Assembly: GCA_026929865.2 (NCBI GenBank)
Contig: CM049397.1
Coordinates: 558,001-622,000, forward strand
Source: Hyperoplus lanceolatus
Lineage: Eukaryota > Chordata > Actinopteri > Uranoscopiformes > Ammodytidae
Length of the DNA: 64,000 nucleotides
Direction of reading: 5' to 3'
Shown here: piece by piece, positions 11,275-20,965 of the stretch
Layout: each line of letters starts with the position of its first letter
Position numbering within the stretch: the stretch's first letter is position 1
Translations under genes and position numbers: made by a program
The notes under the pieces: model-generated
What the model was told of the DNA's origin: nothing
The model's input: the letters and a program-made list of their open reading frames with translations, nothing else
The model's database searches: none

Positions 11275-12929
11275 ATGAACTGCAGTTTCATGCCGCATGT
11301 GCTAAAGGTGGCGAGACTAGCAGAGGTGGAAGGACCTCAGGTTGAAGGTGAGCTTCCCCTGCCTGGGAAAGAACCAGAGGTACGAGTACACTCCCCACCC
11401 AGGGCGGCCCCGCCTAGGAAGAGGACTAAGAAGACTGACCATTATGCTGCCAAAGTGGACAAGCTAGTGTCAGAGTTTGCTGAGATTAAGAGTTTGCTCT
11501 TTAACCTTCAGCCAGTCAGGTTGGCGTCATCCCAGGGGTCTATCCCTCAGGCTGAGGCTCCGACCACACCAGAAGGGGACGAAGATGCCCTGTCTATGAG
11601 GGCTTCCTGTAGCCAGTTCTATGAAGACAGGCCGGGACAGGACGAAGTAGAGGCTTCTACCCAGGCTTCGGAAGACTGCTCCCAAGTGACAGGAAGTGGG
11701 TCTAGGGCAGGCTCAGAGGCTTCCCCGGCCACTGGCACGGTTAGGGTTGGATGAGGCTCCAGCAGCAAGCGCTCCAGCTAGTGCATTCTTTAGGCGTGTC
11801 CCGCCACAAGAGAAATTTTCTGTGCCTCCCTCCCAGCCATATATTGAGGAGCTTCACAGATGCTGGCCAGACCCCAGATCTCTATTTCATCACACCAGTG
11901 ACAGCAGGGCTTTGGCTTCGATGCAGAATGCCGGCAAGCATGGACTTGACCGAATGCCAGCCGTAGAGCCGACCATTGCCTCCCTCATTGTAGCACCGGA
12001 GGAGGTGTTGAGGCCGAATGCTCGCTGCCCCAGGCCACAGTGTCGCATTACGGATGACCTGCTAACAAAGTGCTATGACACAGCGGCACGTATGGGCCGC
12101 ATTGGGAACTCGTTTTCACATTTGATACTGGCCCTGTCGCAGTCCTTGCAAGCGTCCAGTGCAGAGGCTTCAGTGCAGAGTCTAAGTGATACGTCGTTGC
12201 AGGCTTTTGCCTTCATGACCAGAGAACTTGGTAGAGAGGCTGATGTCGACGCTTACGTTGGCGCGCCGCCAGGTATGGCTGGCCCAGACCCCATTATCAG
12301 AGCCATGCCGAAGAATCCTCCGCACTCTCCCCGTAGTTCCGGGGGAGCTGTTTGGCCCGGCAGCACAACAGGCCTTGAATCATGGCATTCAGGCTAACCA
12401 GACACGGCAGCAGTTCGCTAGCCTTCGGGGACCTACACCCCAACCGAGACAGCAGTCTCCACAAGGTAATGGCACCAATCGTCCTCTGCCGCCAGCGCGT
12501 CCTGGTGGTTATCCCAGGACCTCACCTGCTCCTGAGCGATCCTATCAACCCCGCCGTGCTCCCACACGGCCAGCACCCCAGGCACAGAGGGGGCGGGGGT
12601 CAGGGTTTCGCCCCCCAGGGTCCCAAGAGGACGTGGGGGCAGACCCTGAGGGCTCAGGGCCGGCCGTCGGACGCTTCTCCCAGCAGCACCTCATCTGCTG
12701 GGAAAGTTGCACTACAGACCCTTGGGTGGTGGCCACGCTAACCCAAGGGTACAATCTCCAATTCCGACACCGGCCCCCAGTTTTCAGGGGGATCAGACTG
12801 CCTTCAGTCAGCGATCCCACAAGGCGACAGGCCCTCAGTCAAGAAGTATCCACCCTCCTGGAAAAGAAGGCCATCGAGATCGTAGATCCTCGGACACAGC
12901 AAGGTGGGTTTTACAAAGTGTATTTTTAA
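11275..12929 (+). pseudogene. DIRS Gag-like ORF1 (frame-broken)
   Basis: Three overlapping frames form the series: 11275-11754 (acidic N-terminal part with a basic RKRTKKTDHY patch), 11696-12397 (PPSQPYIEELHRCW, ITDDLLTKCYDTAARMGR) and 12228-12929 (LARRQVWLAQTPLSEPCRR, a proline- and arginine-rich tail). The ARRQVWLAQTPL block is typical of the DIRS Gag-like protein, which is thought to package element RNA. Frame changes lie near 11750 and 12230. I do not see a CCHC zinc knuckle. Confidence 0.75.
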
Positions 12930-14234
12930 TTCCAAAAAAAGAGGGCGGGTTTCGCCCTATACTGGACTTACGAGGGCTGAACAGTTTTCTGAAAGTATTG
13001 CCCTTTCACATGTTAAAGACAGCAGAAGTGCTCCAGGCCGTGACACGGCAAAGCTGGTTCACGTCAATAGATTTAAAGGACGCGTATTTTCACGTCCCAA
13101 TTGCACCACATCACAGGCCATACCTGCGCTTCGCATTCGAAGGGCGGGCCTACCAGTTCAGGGTCCTCCCATTTTGGTTATCGCTAGCCCCAAGGATCTT
13201 CACCAGGTGCATGCGTGCGGCACTCGCACCAATGCAAGCCACCGGAATGCAAATCTTCCCTTATCTGGACGATTGGCTTATTTGCGCTCCGACCCAGGAA
13301 CGGGCGGAGCAGGACACCACGACCCTCCTAGGCCATGTGGAAAGGTTGGGTCTTACAGTCAATTATGGCAAAAGCTGTCTGATACCCAGCCAAGAGGTAC
13401 TGTTCCTTGGCATTACCCTGGACTCCGTCCAGATGCTTGCTTGCCCGTCTAAGAGGAGGCCATTGGTCCAAGTATGGACCAATGGCCTCCTCTTAGACCC
13501 GAGGGTGCACAGATCCAGGAAAGTCAGGCTGTCCAGTCAATGCCTCCTGGCATTACGACCCTGGAGACGCAGGGCATATCTTGCCAAAGGTGTCACACTG
13601 GGTTCGATCCCCTCACGCCGTGAGGTGGTGGTGACCGATGCTTCGCCCTCTGGCTGGGGGGCAGTACAGGGCGGTGAGAGGGCTCTGGAGTGCGCAGCAC
13701 ATGACACAGCACATCAATGTGCTCGAGCTCCGTGCTATGTATTTAGCGCTCCGCAGATTCCTGCCTTTTTTGAGAGGCAGACATGTTCTGGTACGAAGCG
13801 ACAACAAGTCAGCTGTCTACAATGTGAATCATCAAGGGGGCACAAGGTCGGCTCAGTCATTACAGGTTGCACAGCAACTCCTGGTATGGGCTCTCCCTTA
13901 CTTTTCCAGCCTCAGGGCTATGTACCTTCCAGGGCCACAGAACACGGTGGCAGACTTTCTTTCACGCCAGAAACCTCTGTCGGGGGAGTGGAGACTCCAC
14001 CCAGAGGTAGTAGAGGCAATATGGAGCAAATATGGCACAGCAGAGGTGGACCTGTTTGCATCAGAGTCCACAACACACTGCCCTCTCTGGTTCTCTCTGG
14101 CAGAGAAGAGTCCGATGGGACAGGATGCCTTGGCACATAAATGGCCACGTCAGCTCCTTTATGCCTTCCCACCATTTCCACTGATAGGGTTAACCCTACA
14201 CAGAGTTCAGAAGGGGAACTGCAGACTCCTGTAG
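12930..14234 (+). pseudogene. DIRS reverse transcriptase-RNase H (deleted thumb, frameshifted)
   Basis: The RT fingers and palm are clear: FLIPKKEGGFRPILDLRGLN, TSIDLKDAYFHVPI and the active-site block FPYLDDWLICAP (YLDD). After LGITLDSVQMLACPSKRR the sequence runs into a perfect 52-base hairpin. It then resumes at CLLALRPWRRRAYL, with the usual RT-thumb/connection region of roughly 60 residues missing (inferred from family layout). RNase H follows with TDASPSGWGAV, then a frameshift near 13660, then HINVLELRAMYLALRRFL, VRSDNKSAVYNVNHQGG and PGPQNTVADFLSR. A short duplication (GACTCCTGTAG twice) near 14223-14245 sits at its end. It would copy element RNA into cDNA if intact. Confidence 0.88.
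13447..13498. repeat. Perfect 24-bp inverted repeat, 4-nt loop
   Basis: Arms at 13447-13470 and 13475-13498 are exactly complementary (left arm begins GTCTAAGAGGAGGCC). It lies inside the RT region where coding sequence is missing. It is not part of the normal DIRS structure. Confidence 0.97.
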
Positions 14235-14329
14235 ACTCCTGTAGGGGAACTACAGACTCCGCTGGTTGACCCAAACTGGCCAGGGAGACCCTGGTTTCCA
14301 GTAATGTACAGGCTGCTGGATGGAGATCC

Positions 14330-15470
14330 ATGGTGCCTGCCAAGGAGACAGGACCTGCTCTCACAGCTGGGGGGCCACATCTGGCACCCCAAACCAGAAT
14401 GCCTGCAGCTATGGGTTTGGCCCTTAAGGGGCCCGATCCACTTCTGATGGCATGTGACCAGGAGGTAGTTCAGACCATCATAGACTCAAGAGCTCCCTCC
14501 ACCAGGGCACTTTATGCTATCAGGTGGAAGATATTTGCGGAGTGGTGTAAGGCTCAGAGAGAGGTACCGGAGAGTTCCTCAGTGCCAATGATACTGCGTT
14601 TTTTGCGGTCCTTACTGGAGAGGAAGCTATCTGCTTCCACGTTGAGGGTCTATGTGGCTGCTATTTCATCCAGGCACATTAAGGTTGATAACCAGACGGT
14701 GGGATCTCATTCTTTGGTGACCCAATTTCTTAAAGGAGCCCAGCGGAGGAACCCCCCACTGGTTGTCAAGGTTCCCTCATGGGACCTGCCTCTGATGCTG
14801 GGAGCCCTCTGTCTCCCCCCCATTTGAGCCCCTGGATCAGGCGCCGCTGAAATGGCTGTCAGCAAAGGCTGCCTTTCTTCTAGCGATTGCATCAGCCAAG
14901 CGTGTTGGTGAGCTTCATGCGTTGTCAGTGAGTGAACAGTGTATACGCTGGAACTCAGATGGCACAGGGGTGGCACTGTGGCCTAACCCTTCATTCTTCC
15001 CAAAGAGGCTGCCTTCGGCCTTCTATAATCAGGTCATACAGCTAGCAGCTTATGGCCCCTCACACCCACCAGATGAGGAAGCTAGTTCAGCAGAACTACT
15101 CTGCCCGGTGAGAGCCTTGAGATGTTACATAAAGGAAACTGCTGGCCAGTCTGATGGCCTGTTTGTCTGCTACGGGGGCCCGAGAAAGGGGCAAGCACTG
15201 TCCAGACAGAGGCTTTCCAAGTGGGTGGTGGAGGTAATTGAGGAGGCATACAAGTCAAGAGGACTGCCTTTGCCTCCTAACGTCAGGGGCCATTCCACCA
15301 GGAGTGTCTCCACTTCCTGGGCAGCACTAAGAGGAGTGCCTCTAAGTGACATTTGTGCAGCGGCCTCCTGGGCTTCAGCGTGCACCTTTGCCCGATTTTA
15401 CAGGGTCAATGTAGCTGCTTGCCACGCAGTGGCTGCAGCTGTTTTCCAGGAACCCTCAGGCCCTTCCTAA
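14330..15470 (+). pseudogene. DIRS tyrosine recombinase (one frameshift)
   Basis: The N-terminal core-binding part (14330-14827) contains STRALYAIRWKIFAEWC and RFLRSLLERKLSASTLRVY. A C-run around 14814-14821 shifts the frame. The catalytic part then reads FLLAIASAKRVGELHALS (first catalytic Arg), VRGHSTRSVSTSWA (the H-x-x-R pair) and WASACTFARFYRVN (candidate nucleophile Tyr). This R...HxxR...Y set is the phage-integrase fold used by DIRS elements to insert circular DNA. Apart from the homopolymer shift the domain looks complete. Confidence 0.88.
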
Positions 15471-15511
15471 TAGGTGGGTACAGGATTCCTCGTGACTACG
15501 TTGGTAATAGT

Positions 15512-15612
15512 CATCCAGTGTTAAGCACTGCCTCTGGCGGTCAGTAAGAATGAAATAGAACGAAAGTTACGTATGTAACTACGGATCTATGAATTCTGGA
15601 TGACCGCCAGAG
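15512..15612 (+). repeat. DIRS internal complementary region
   Basis: The first half is the complement of the left terminus through GAAATAGAAC. The second half is the complement of the right terminus from GTTACGTATGTAAC onward. The join between them marks the circle junction and independently fixes the element ends near 10527 and 15831. Confidence 0.9.
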
Positions 15613-15645
15613 TTCGCTGTCACTCGGAATCTTGCGAGAAGATTC

Positions 15646-15831
15646 TGAAGGGACATTTTGGGAAGTGACGTGGACTTATATAGACGGGCGTCCCGACGTC
15701 ATCCCCGGTCACACGTGACTTTGTTTATATTATATACTCGACCTGCGCATGCGCGAAGGATAACATCCAGTGTTAAGCACTCCCTCTGGCGGTCATCCAG
15801 AATTCATAGAACCGTAGTTACATACGTAACT
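15646..15831 (-). repeat. DIRS right inverted terminal repeat
   Basis: Reverse complement of the left ITR, with the same E-box, CRE-like, TATA-like and NRF1-like motifs. It extends past the ITR match to GTTACATACGTAACT, which the internal complementary region also contains. Confidence 0.88.
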
Positions 15832-15844
15832 CTCGTTTTATCTA

Positions 15845-16130
15845 GTGCCGCCCAATTTTTTCTCTAAAGAGCTCTCATTACATTGGTCCATTTTATCACT
15901 CAATTTGGCCCACCTGATTGTGTTTACCTGCTCGATTTAAGCAATGCAGCTCAGGGTTCACAAACTTTTGCACTTACAAAAGTTGGCAAATCATTTGTTT
16001 TAGCTTTTTTAAAGATCAGCTACTACTTTTCTGGTCTTAATTTCTGTTTCCTTCCGGAATATTTTCAGCAGCGCGCGGGGATATTTCAGAGCAGGAAGGT
16101 GGGGGCAAGGCCGGAGCTTGTCTGAGCAGC
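15845..16130. other. No gene recognised
   Basis: Unique-looking sequence between the DIRS and the next repeat, with no supported coding or RNA feature. Confidence 0.4.
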
Positions 16131-16880
16131 ATCAACTAATGCCAGTCAGTGCTACACACACCTGATTGCAATGAGTTGATGCAGTGTCACCTCTCACGGA
16201 GCTGAAAGATTCCGTGTCCTCACATAAAGCGAACAAATGAGACGGCAGTTAGTATGGCTCACGATGAGGTAATGTGTTTATGTTGTGGTAAATAATGACT
16301 ATTTCAGATGAATAATGGTCATCTGATGATGCTGGTGAGGCAAAGTAAACTTTGTTTTAGTAGGCTACCGCTCATTCATTTAGGAGTAAACCATCTATGG
16401 AGTAAACACTGCAGTCTAGTTCGCTCCATAGATAGTAAATAATAGATTCGCTCCCGTGAAATTGTGTATACGTTGCTTGGCAACGCCCTCCCGCCCGCCT
16501 ATCACTCTCCCTTTTAGCTTTTCTTCATTGCATTTTCTTTTTTTTCTTTGATGGTTCAGCCCCGTTATCAGTCATTATGACGACAAACAACTGTCTCAAA
16601 CAAGGCTCCCGCGCCCCTTCCCTCACCTGGAGGGATAGGCTTCTCAAATCGCGTTTCTGCGCCACACTGAAATCTGCGACTAATACGGATATGTGACCAT
16701 AGAGCATGCACGCGTGAACCGAAAATCGGACTGGGTGTGCGACCAGACCAAACACAGTAATAAAAACTATATAAAAATGTCTTTCTTTGCACTGATGGTC
16801 TCGTTTGCTGTTAAAGGTAATTTATGATTATGAGAAGAAACATGAGGCTGTTTAAAAGATATTTAAATGTTACTCGGAGC
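16131..16880 (+). mobile_element. MITE-like repeat M, copy 1
   Basis: Homologous along its length to the reverse complement of 39271-40030. It shares CACCTGATTGCAATGAGTTG, ATGATTGAGGTAATGTG-like text, GTTGCTTGGCAACGCC and AATCGGACTGGGTGTGCGAC. Its right end, GTTACTCGGAGCTGCTTT, corresponds to the inverted terminus of copy 2. The left terminus is missing here. No protein is encoded. The internal GTTGCTTGGCAAC at 16472-16484 is an RFX-like palindrome. Confidence 0.75.
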
Positions 16881-16949
16881 TGCTTTAAACATGACTATAA
16901 ATCATTATAACAAGGTTTATAGGTCATAAAAGTCGAAAAGTATAATAGG

Positions 16950-17118
16950 TACACTTTAACAATTGATTTCCGGAAAATAAATGTTTTGAATTGATAAACA
17001 AACATCCGTTATTTCATATAAAAAATACTGGTATTGATAAAAATGAATGAATAATGGTGAAAATAAATAAAATTTCAAAATGCTCAAGGGGTTCACATAC
17101 TTTCAAGCAGCACTGTAT
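16950..17118 (-). mobile_element. Tc1/mariner terminal fragment
   Basis: Read on the minus strand it begins TACAGTGCTGCTTGAAAGTA and continues TGTGAACCCCTTGAGCATTT, a characteristic Tc1 terminal inverted repeat in fish. It is followed inward by AT-rich subterminal sequence. The rest of the transposon is absent. Confidence 0.75.
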
Positions 17119-17119
17119 A

Positions 17120-17125
17120 TGTATG

Positions 17126-17205
<80 letters not shown>
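17120..17205. repeat. (AT)n(AC)n microsatellite
   Basis: ATATAT followed by about 26 AC units. Tyrosine/valine- or threonine/histidine-rich shadow frames here are artefacts. Confidence 0.95.
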
Positions 17206-17207
<2 letters not shown>

Positions 17208-17238
17208 CACATACATACATGCTAGCTCTGGCACTGAC

Positions 17239-17495
17239 CTGCAGGGGGTGTTGAGCCTTGATGTCAATGCTAACCAGAGTCCAGCTAGGCGTAGCATACA
17301 CCTCTGGGCTCCACAGCTCTTCATAGTGGCCCAGCTGGTCTCGAATGAAGACGGAGAACATGTTTCCCCTTTCCTGGTCTCTGTGGTAGTGGAAGGACAG
17401 GCAGCCAACCATGGGCAGCGTTGTCATGGGTGAGGTCAACTTGGCCACTTCCTGGAAGTGTTTGGTGTACACAGAGTCCACATACATGTAGTGGC
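17239..17495 (-). CDS. mamdc2: mamdc2-like MAM domain exon (middle of domain)
   Basis: A 257-bp exon is bounded by TTCCAG (acceptor) and GTCAGT (donor). It supplies two bases of a split glycine codon and then 85 codons. The protein includes HYMYVDSVYTKHFQEVAKL, LPMVGCLSFHYHRDQE, MFSVFIRDQ and SWTLVSIDIKA, the central beta-sandwich of a MAM domain, with the conserved Cys-Leu-x-Phe strand. The exon at 53335-53198 ends with the first base of that glycine codon. Splicing therefore gives a continuous domain reading from CNFEEHHLCGY through NVNWYVGG to GHYMYVDS. MAMDC2 is a secreted, glycosylated extracellular-matrix protein with four MAM domains. From remembered family sequence this fits mamdc2 better than other MAM proteins. 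The following exon, for the domain's C-terminal strand, is not in the window. Confidence 0.85.
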
Positions 17496-17499
17496 CTGG

Positions 17500-17917
17500 A
17501 ACAGTAGAGGATATATATGAGCTGAGGGTACAATGTTATGGGCTGATGAATGATTGATAAGACTTGCTTGGTTTTACAAGTTGTATTAAGACTGAGCATT
17601 CACTGGATTCAGTGGATTATTACGATGACTCATGTGCAGCGATTCACAAATAACTCAATCTGTGCTTTCAGATTAAACAGATGTTTAAGGCTGCAATGGG
17701 CTTTGACTTTCGTATGTTGCTTTTAATCATACAAAGCAGTATTGGATTACCATAAACCAAACATATTCCCTTTACCTCTTCATTTTGACCAAACAATACA
17801 CCTATCTATAAAGCAAGAATTGTCTGTCTGTGTGTCTATCTGTGGCTCACATATCTCTCTTGACTTTTAGTCAGATCGGCCGGAGCTTCCGGACATGGCT
17901 TGCGCACGGCACAAAGG
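17500..17917. other. Intron sequence, no gene
   Basis: This is intron sequence just upstream of the mamdc2 exon acceptor on the minus strand. 17800-17911 continues across the hAT insertion at 19813, so it belongs to an older, unnamed sequence cut by that hAT. Confidence 0.5.
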
Positions 17918-19812
17918 CAGAGCCGGCCCAAACCTTCAGGGGGCCCTAAGCGAAATATGATTAGGGGGCCCCTCTCCAATGTTAGCGCTGCTGAAACTAT
18001 AGATCTTTGTTAAATATCATTCACACACCCAGTGTTTTCCGCTAGTGCCTCCACTGTGCGGCTGTGCGAAAATATTAGACAGCCGAGATTCAGACCCTCT
18101 TAGGGAGGTCTGGGGGTATGCTCCCCCGGAGATTTTTTAACCTTTTTAAAGTGAAATGCATGAATCTGGTGCACTTTGAGAGGAAAATTAAGGGTGTATT
18201 CACACATGGAAAGTCCGTTAGTTCACTTGCTTTGGTCCAGACCAAATAGATTTGAATTTTTTTTTTTGGTGTGGTCCACTTTCATATTGCCCCTTTTGCA
18301 AGTGAACCATCATTACGAAGCAAAACCACACGTGATCTGAGGTCATTCATTCATTGGACAGACATTCTGGGGTGGAGAGAAGCAGGAAGAACGAAGTAAA
18401 AACTGTGAATTTATCATTGATATAATATGGGGTTAAAAATAATAAAAATGCCTACATCTAACCTATAAATAAAGAAGAAAAACATCAAATTATTGTTGTT
18501 TCATATGGTTATAATATGTAGCCCTATGTCAATGCCATGTTAAGTGGCTTGTAGCCTACGATGTGAAACAATTTTTACTGTATTTTTGCAGCTGGACGCG
18601 CGGCTCGCGTGAAGAATAGGCTCAAACTGAAACACAGCTGATTAAGCTGTGTGTCAGCTGGGTGTCAGTTCGGCGCAGTTCAGCACCAAACTGACACGGG
18701 GACAGTATTGACGGTCCCGTTGGGAAGAACAATAAAAACACACACTTCATGCAAAGCGCAGCGTGAACCTGTTGGCACTGTAGGCTACGGGAGACGCTCC
18801 TCTCCATCTGATCTCTGAACATATCAGCATGTGCACGCCGCACGCGTCATTATCAAATGTAATATTTTCGCTCGGGGCTCCCGGTCAAACCACAGCTAAT
18901 CTTCCTAACAATGGCGACAACAACTCTTTCCCATAATGTGAAGCTGATGGCGATTTATTAAATAAAGAAAAGGAAGAAAAGGCGCAGTGCTTCCTGCAAT
19001 TGGGTCGGATCGAGTCCGGCCAAATTCACACCACAAACGAACTGCAGCAGAGTGCGTATGGTAGCGTACCGAGACCACCTCTTCAGCTGGTCTCGGAGAG
19101 TTTGTTTGGTCCGCCCCCGAGTGCGATTGCTGTATTCACACCTGTCTGAAAGATGCGCACCGAAGGTGGAAGTGCACCTGAGTTCGTTTCAACCAAACTA
19201 AACACAGTATGTGTGAATACACCCTTTGAGGCTAAATCTGAGAAATCTTGTGTGAACAAATAATTTGGAGACACTGGGTCAGATGAATTAGAAGCTATGA
19301 AAGAAGGACACATGGATTTTCCATAAAAATATTAATATAAAATAAAATATTATGGGTTGGGCTTGGAGCTCTTTTTCTTTTATGGGACATATTTCTCTGT
19401 AATATAGTGAATGCATTTAAATGCAGTGTGAGGAACGAAGCAGAAGAACTCTGTTATCCAGCTACTGTATCTTTTTTTCCACAGACAAGGCTGACATAGG
19501 CTATAGACTATACACAGTGCATGGGCAACTGAGGGCAGCCCCATTTCCAATTGTTTTTAAATAAACTCAATACACACTGTGCATGGATGTGAACGTGATA
19601 TGATCAGATAATTTCGGATTTCCTCCGAGATGAACTAATTAAATTTTTAGGCTATTAATTATCTAGACCAAAACGTTTTATTCCTTTTTTGTATGATAAC
19701 TCACATCTGCATAGTATGATGTTAATATCAAACACACAAACTAAAAAAAAAAAAAAAAAAGTCGGGGGCCCTAAGCAGCCGCTTAGTTCGCTTATGCCTC
19801 TGGCCGGCTCTG
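17918..19812. mobile_element. Non-autonomous hAT-like transposon (CAGAGCCGGCC ends)
   Basis: The left end CAGAGCCGGCCC and right end GGCCGGCTCTG are inverted repeats, with GGGGGCCCTAAGC motifs subterminal on both sides. It is flanked by the direct repeat CAAAGG (17912-17917 and 19813-19818). No transposase is visible. It contains a second element at 18191-19225. Confidence 0.85.
18191..19225. mobile_element. Nested non-autonomous TIR element
   Basis: AGGGTGTATTCACACAT at the left is repeated in inverse at the right (ATGTGTGAATACACCCT). It sits wholly inside the hAT at 17918-19812 and so inserted later. The middle is partly CpG-rich (18590-19080). Target duplication is unclear and no protein is encoded, so I do not assign a superfamily. 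Confidence 0.75.
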
Positions 19813-19819
19813 CAAAGGT

Positions 19820-20220
19820 GTGCATCCATGATTTTGAAGCTTTTTGGACAAAACATGTAGAAGTTGTCATATTTATATCATGCTGGGGGCGAATACATGT
19901 GCACACCATGGATAGTATATAGAGTTTTATTCCCAGCAGAAGGGAGAAATCTGTTGCAGCCAACACAAAGGACTTCTTGTTCACTGAACTCATAGATAGA
20001 TACTGACAAAGCCTCTAGCAGCTCAGCGAGATAAGAAGAATTCCTGGGGCGAGAGGAGGACGCAAGACGGAAACATAACTGGGCATCTGTAACTAAGCAC
20101 ACTCACTCTTACTCTGAACTTCGATGTGATCACATCAACTTGCCTTGTCATTTTATTTAAATAAATACTGAGGCTTATTCCTTCATACTTAAGGCTAAAG
20201 AACACGATAAATTATTTTTC
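19820..20220. other. No gene recognised
   Basis: Continuation of the sequence cut by the hAT. No coding or RNA feature is supported. Confidence 0.4.
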
Positions 20221-20965
20221 TAACAAAATGGTGACCGCAAACGTGGGCCTATAAAAGGTTTTGAACGGTCAGCAGCCTGTCTGGACACCGAACTCGGTCA
20301 CTCGATCCCATGGGAAACAGAAGAAGGTGAGCATGAACACCTGTTGTGTAAACCATGGCAACGAGTGAACGCTGGCAACTTGCTGCCGCTGCTCGCCGGT
20401 AACTTTGAACTGTTTGAAACTTTTTAACTTTCAATAACTTAATTTTATTTATTTTATTTTCCATGAACTAATCGGACAGTGTGATTAGCTTCACTTGGAA
20501 TATTTTTTCAATCCGCTGGCATTACTACTTGTGTGGGAACAACGATTCATTGGATGCTAGCTTACTTCATGATTGAACGGGGACTTTTATCTCATAACAC
20601 CATTCGTGTGTTGACAACTGAAGGGGACGTACCAACCGTAGGCAGAGGCCGCTGCTGCTGATTGTTCGCTGCTTCTCGCCACTGCTCATATAGCCACACA
20701 CGCCACTACACCTGCTGCCGCTGTCCTCCAACACCGGGCAGTCGGATAATCTCCGGGTGCCTGCTGACCATCATCGTTGGTCCCACCCGCTTCAGCCGCC
20801 TCCTGGTCTCTCTGATCGCACTCTGTTGTGTACTGCAAGCGGGTCGCCCTCGCTCAGCTACCGAGTGGCGGCTAACGATCGCTGCTCCTTCGGCTACATC
20901 TGGTCGCATCCATCCTCCTCACTCCGCATGGTCTCCCCTCAGTCAGACTCTTCCCCTGGTTCATC

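Larger units (their letters stand above)
10527..15831 (+). mobile_element. DIRS-type tyrosine-recombinase retrotransposon
   Basis: This is a complete DIRS layout. Inverted terminal repeats at about 10527-10695 and 15646-15831 share more than 140 bp with few mismatches. Between them lie Gag-like, RT/RNase H and tyrosine recombinase regions in plus orientation. An internal complementary region at 15512-15612 contains, side by side, the complement of the left end (CTGGCGGTCAGTAAGA) and of the right end (GTTACGTATGTAACTAC). This is how DIRS elements restore their ends on a circular intermediate. Instead of an integrase it encodes a recombinase. Every protein region is interrupted by frameshifts, so the copy is probably inactive, but end-to-end structure is intact and the ITRs are well conserved, suggesting moderate age. 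Confidence 0.93.

Noticed and set aside
17054-17254. His/Thr- and Tyr/Ile-rich ORFs
   Set aside because: They come from the (AT)n(AC)n microsatellite. Only the adjoining MAM exon on the minus strand is real.
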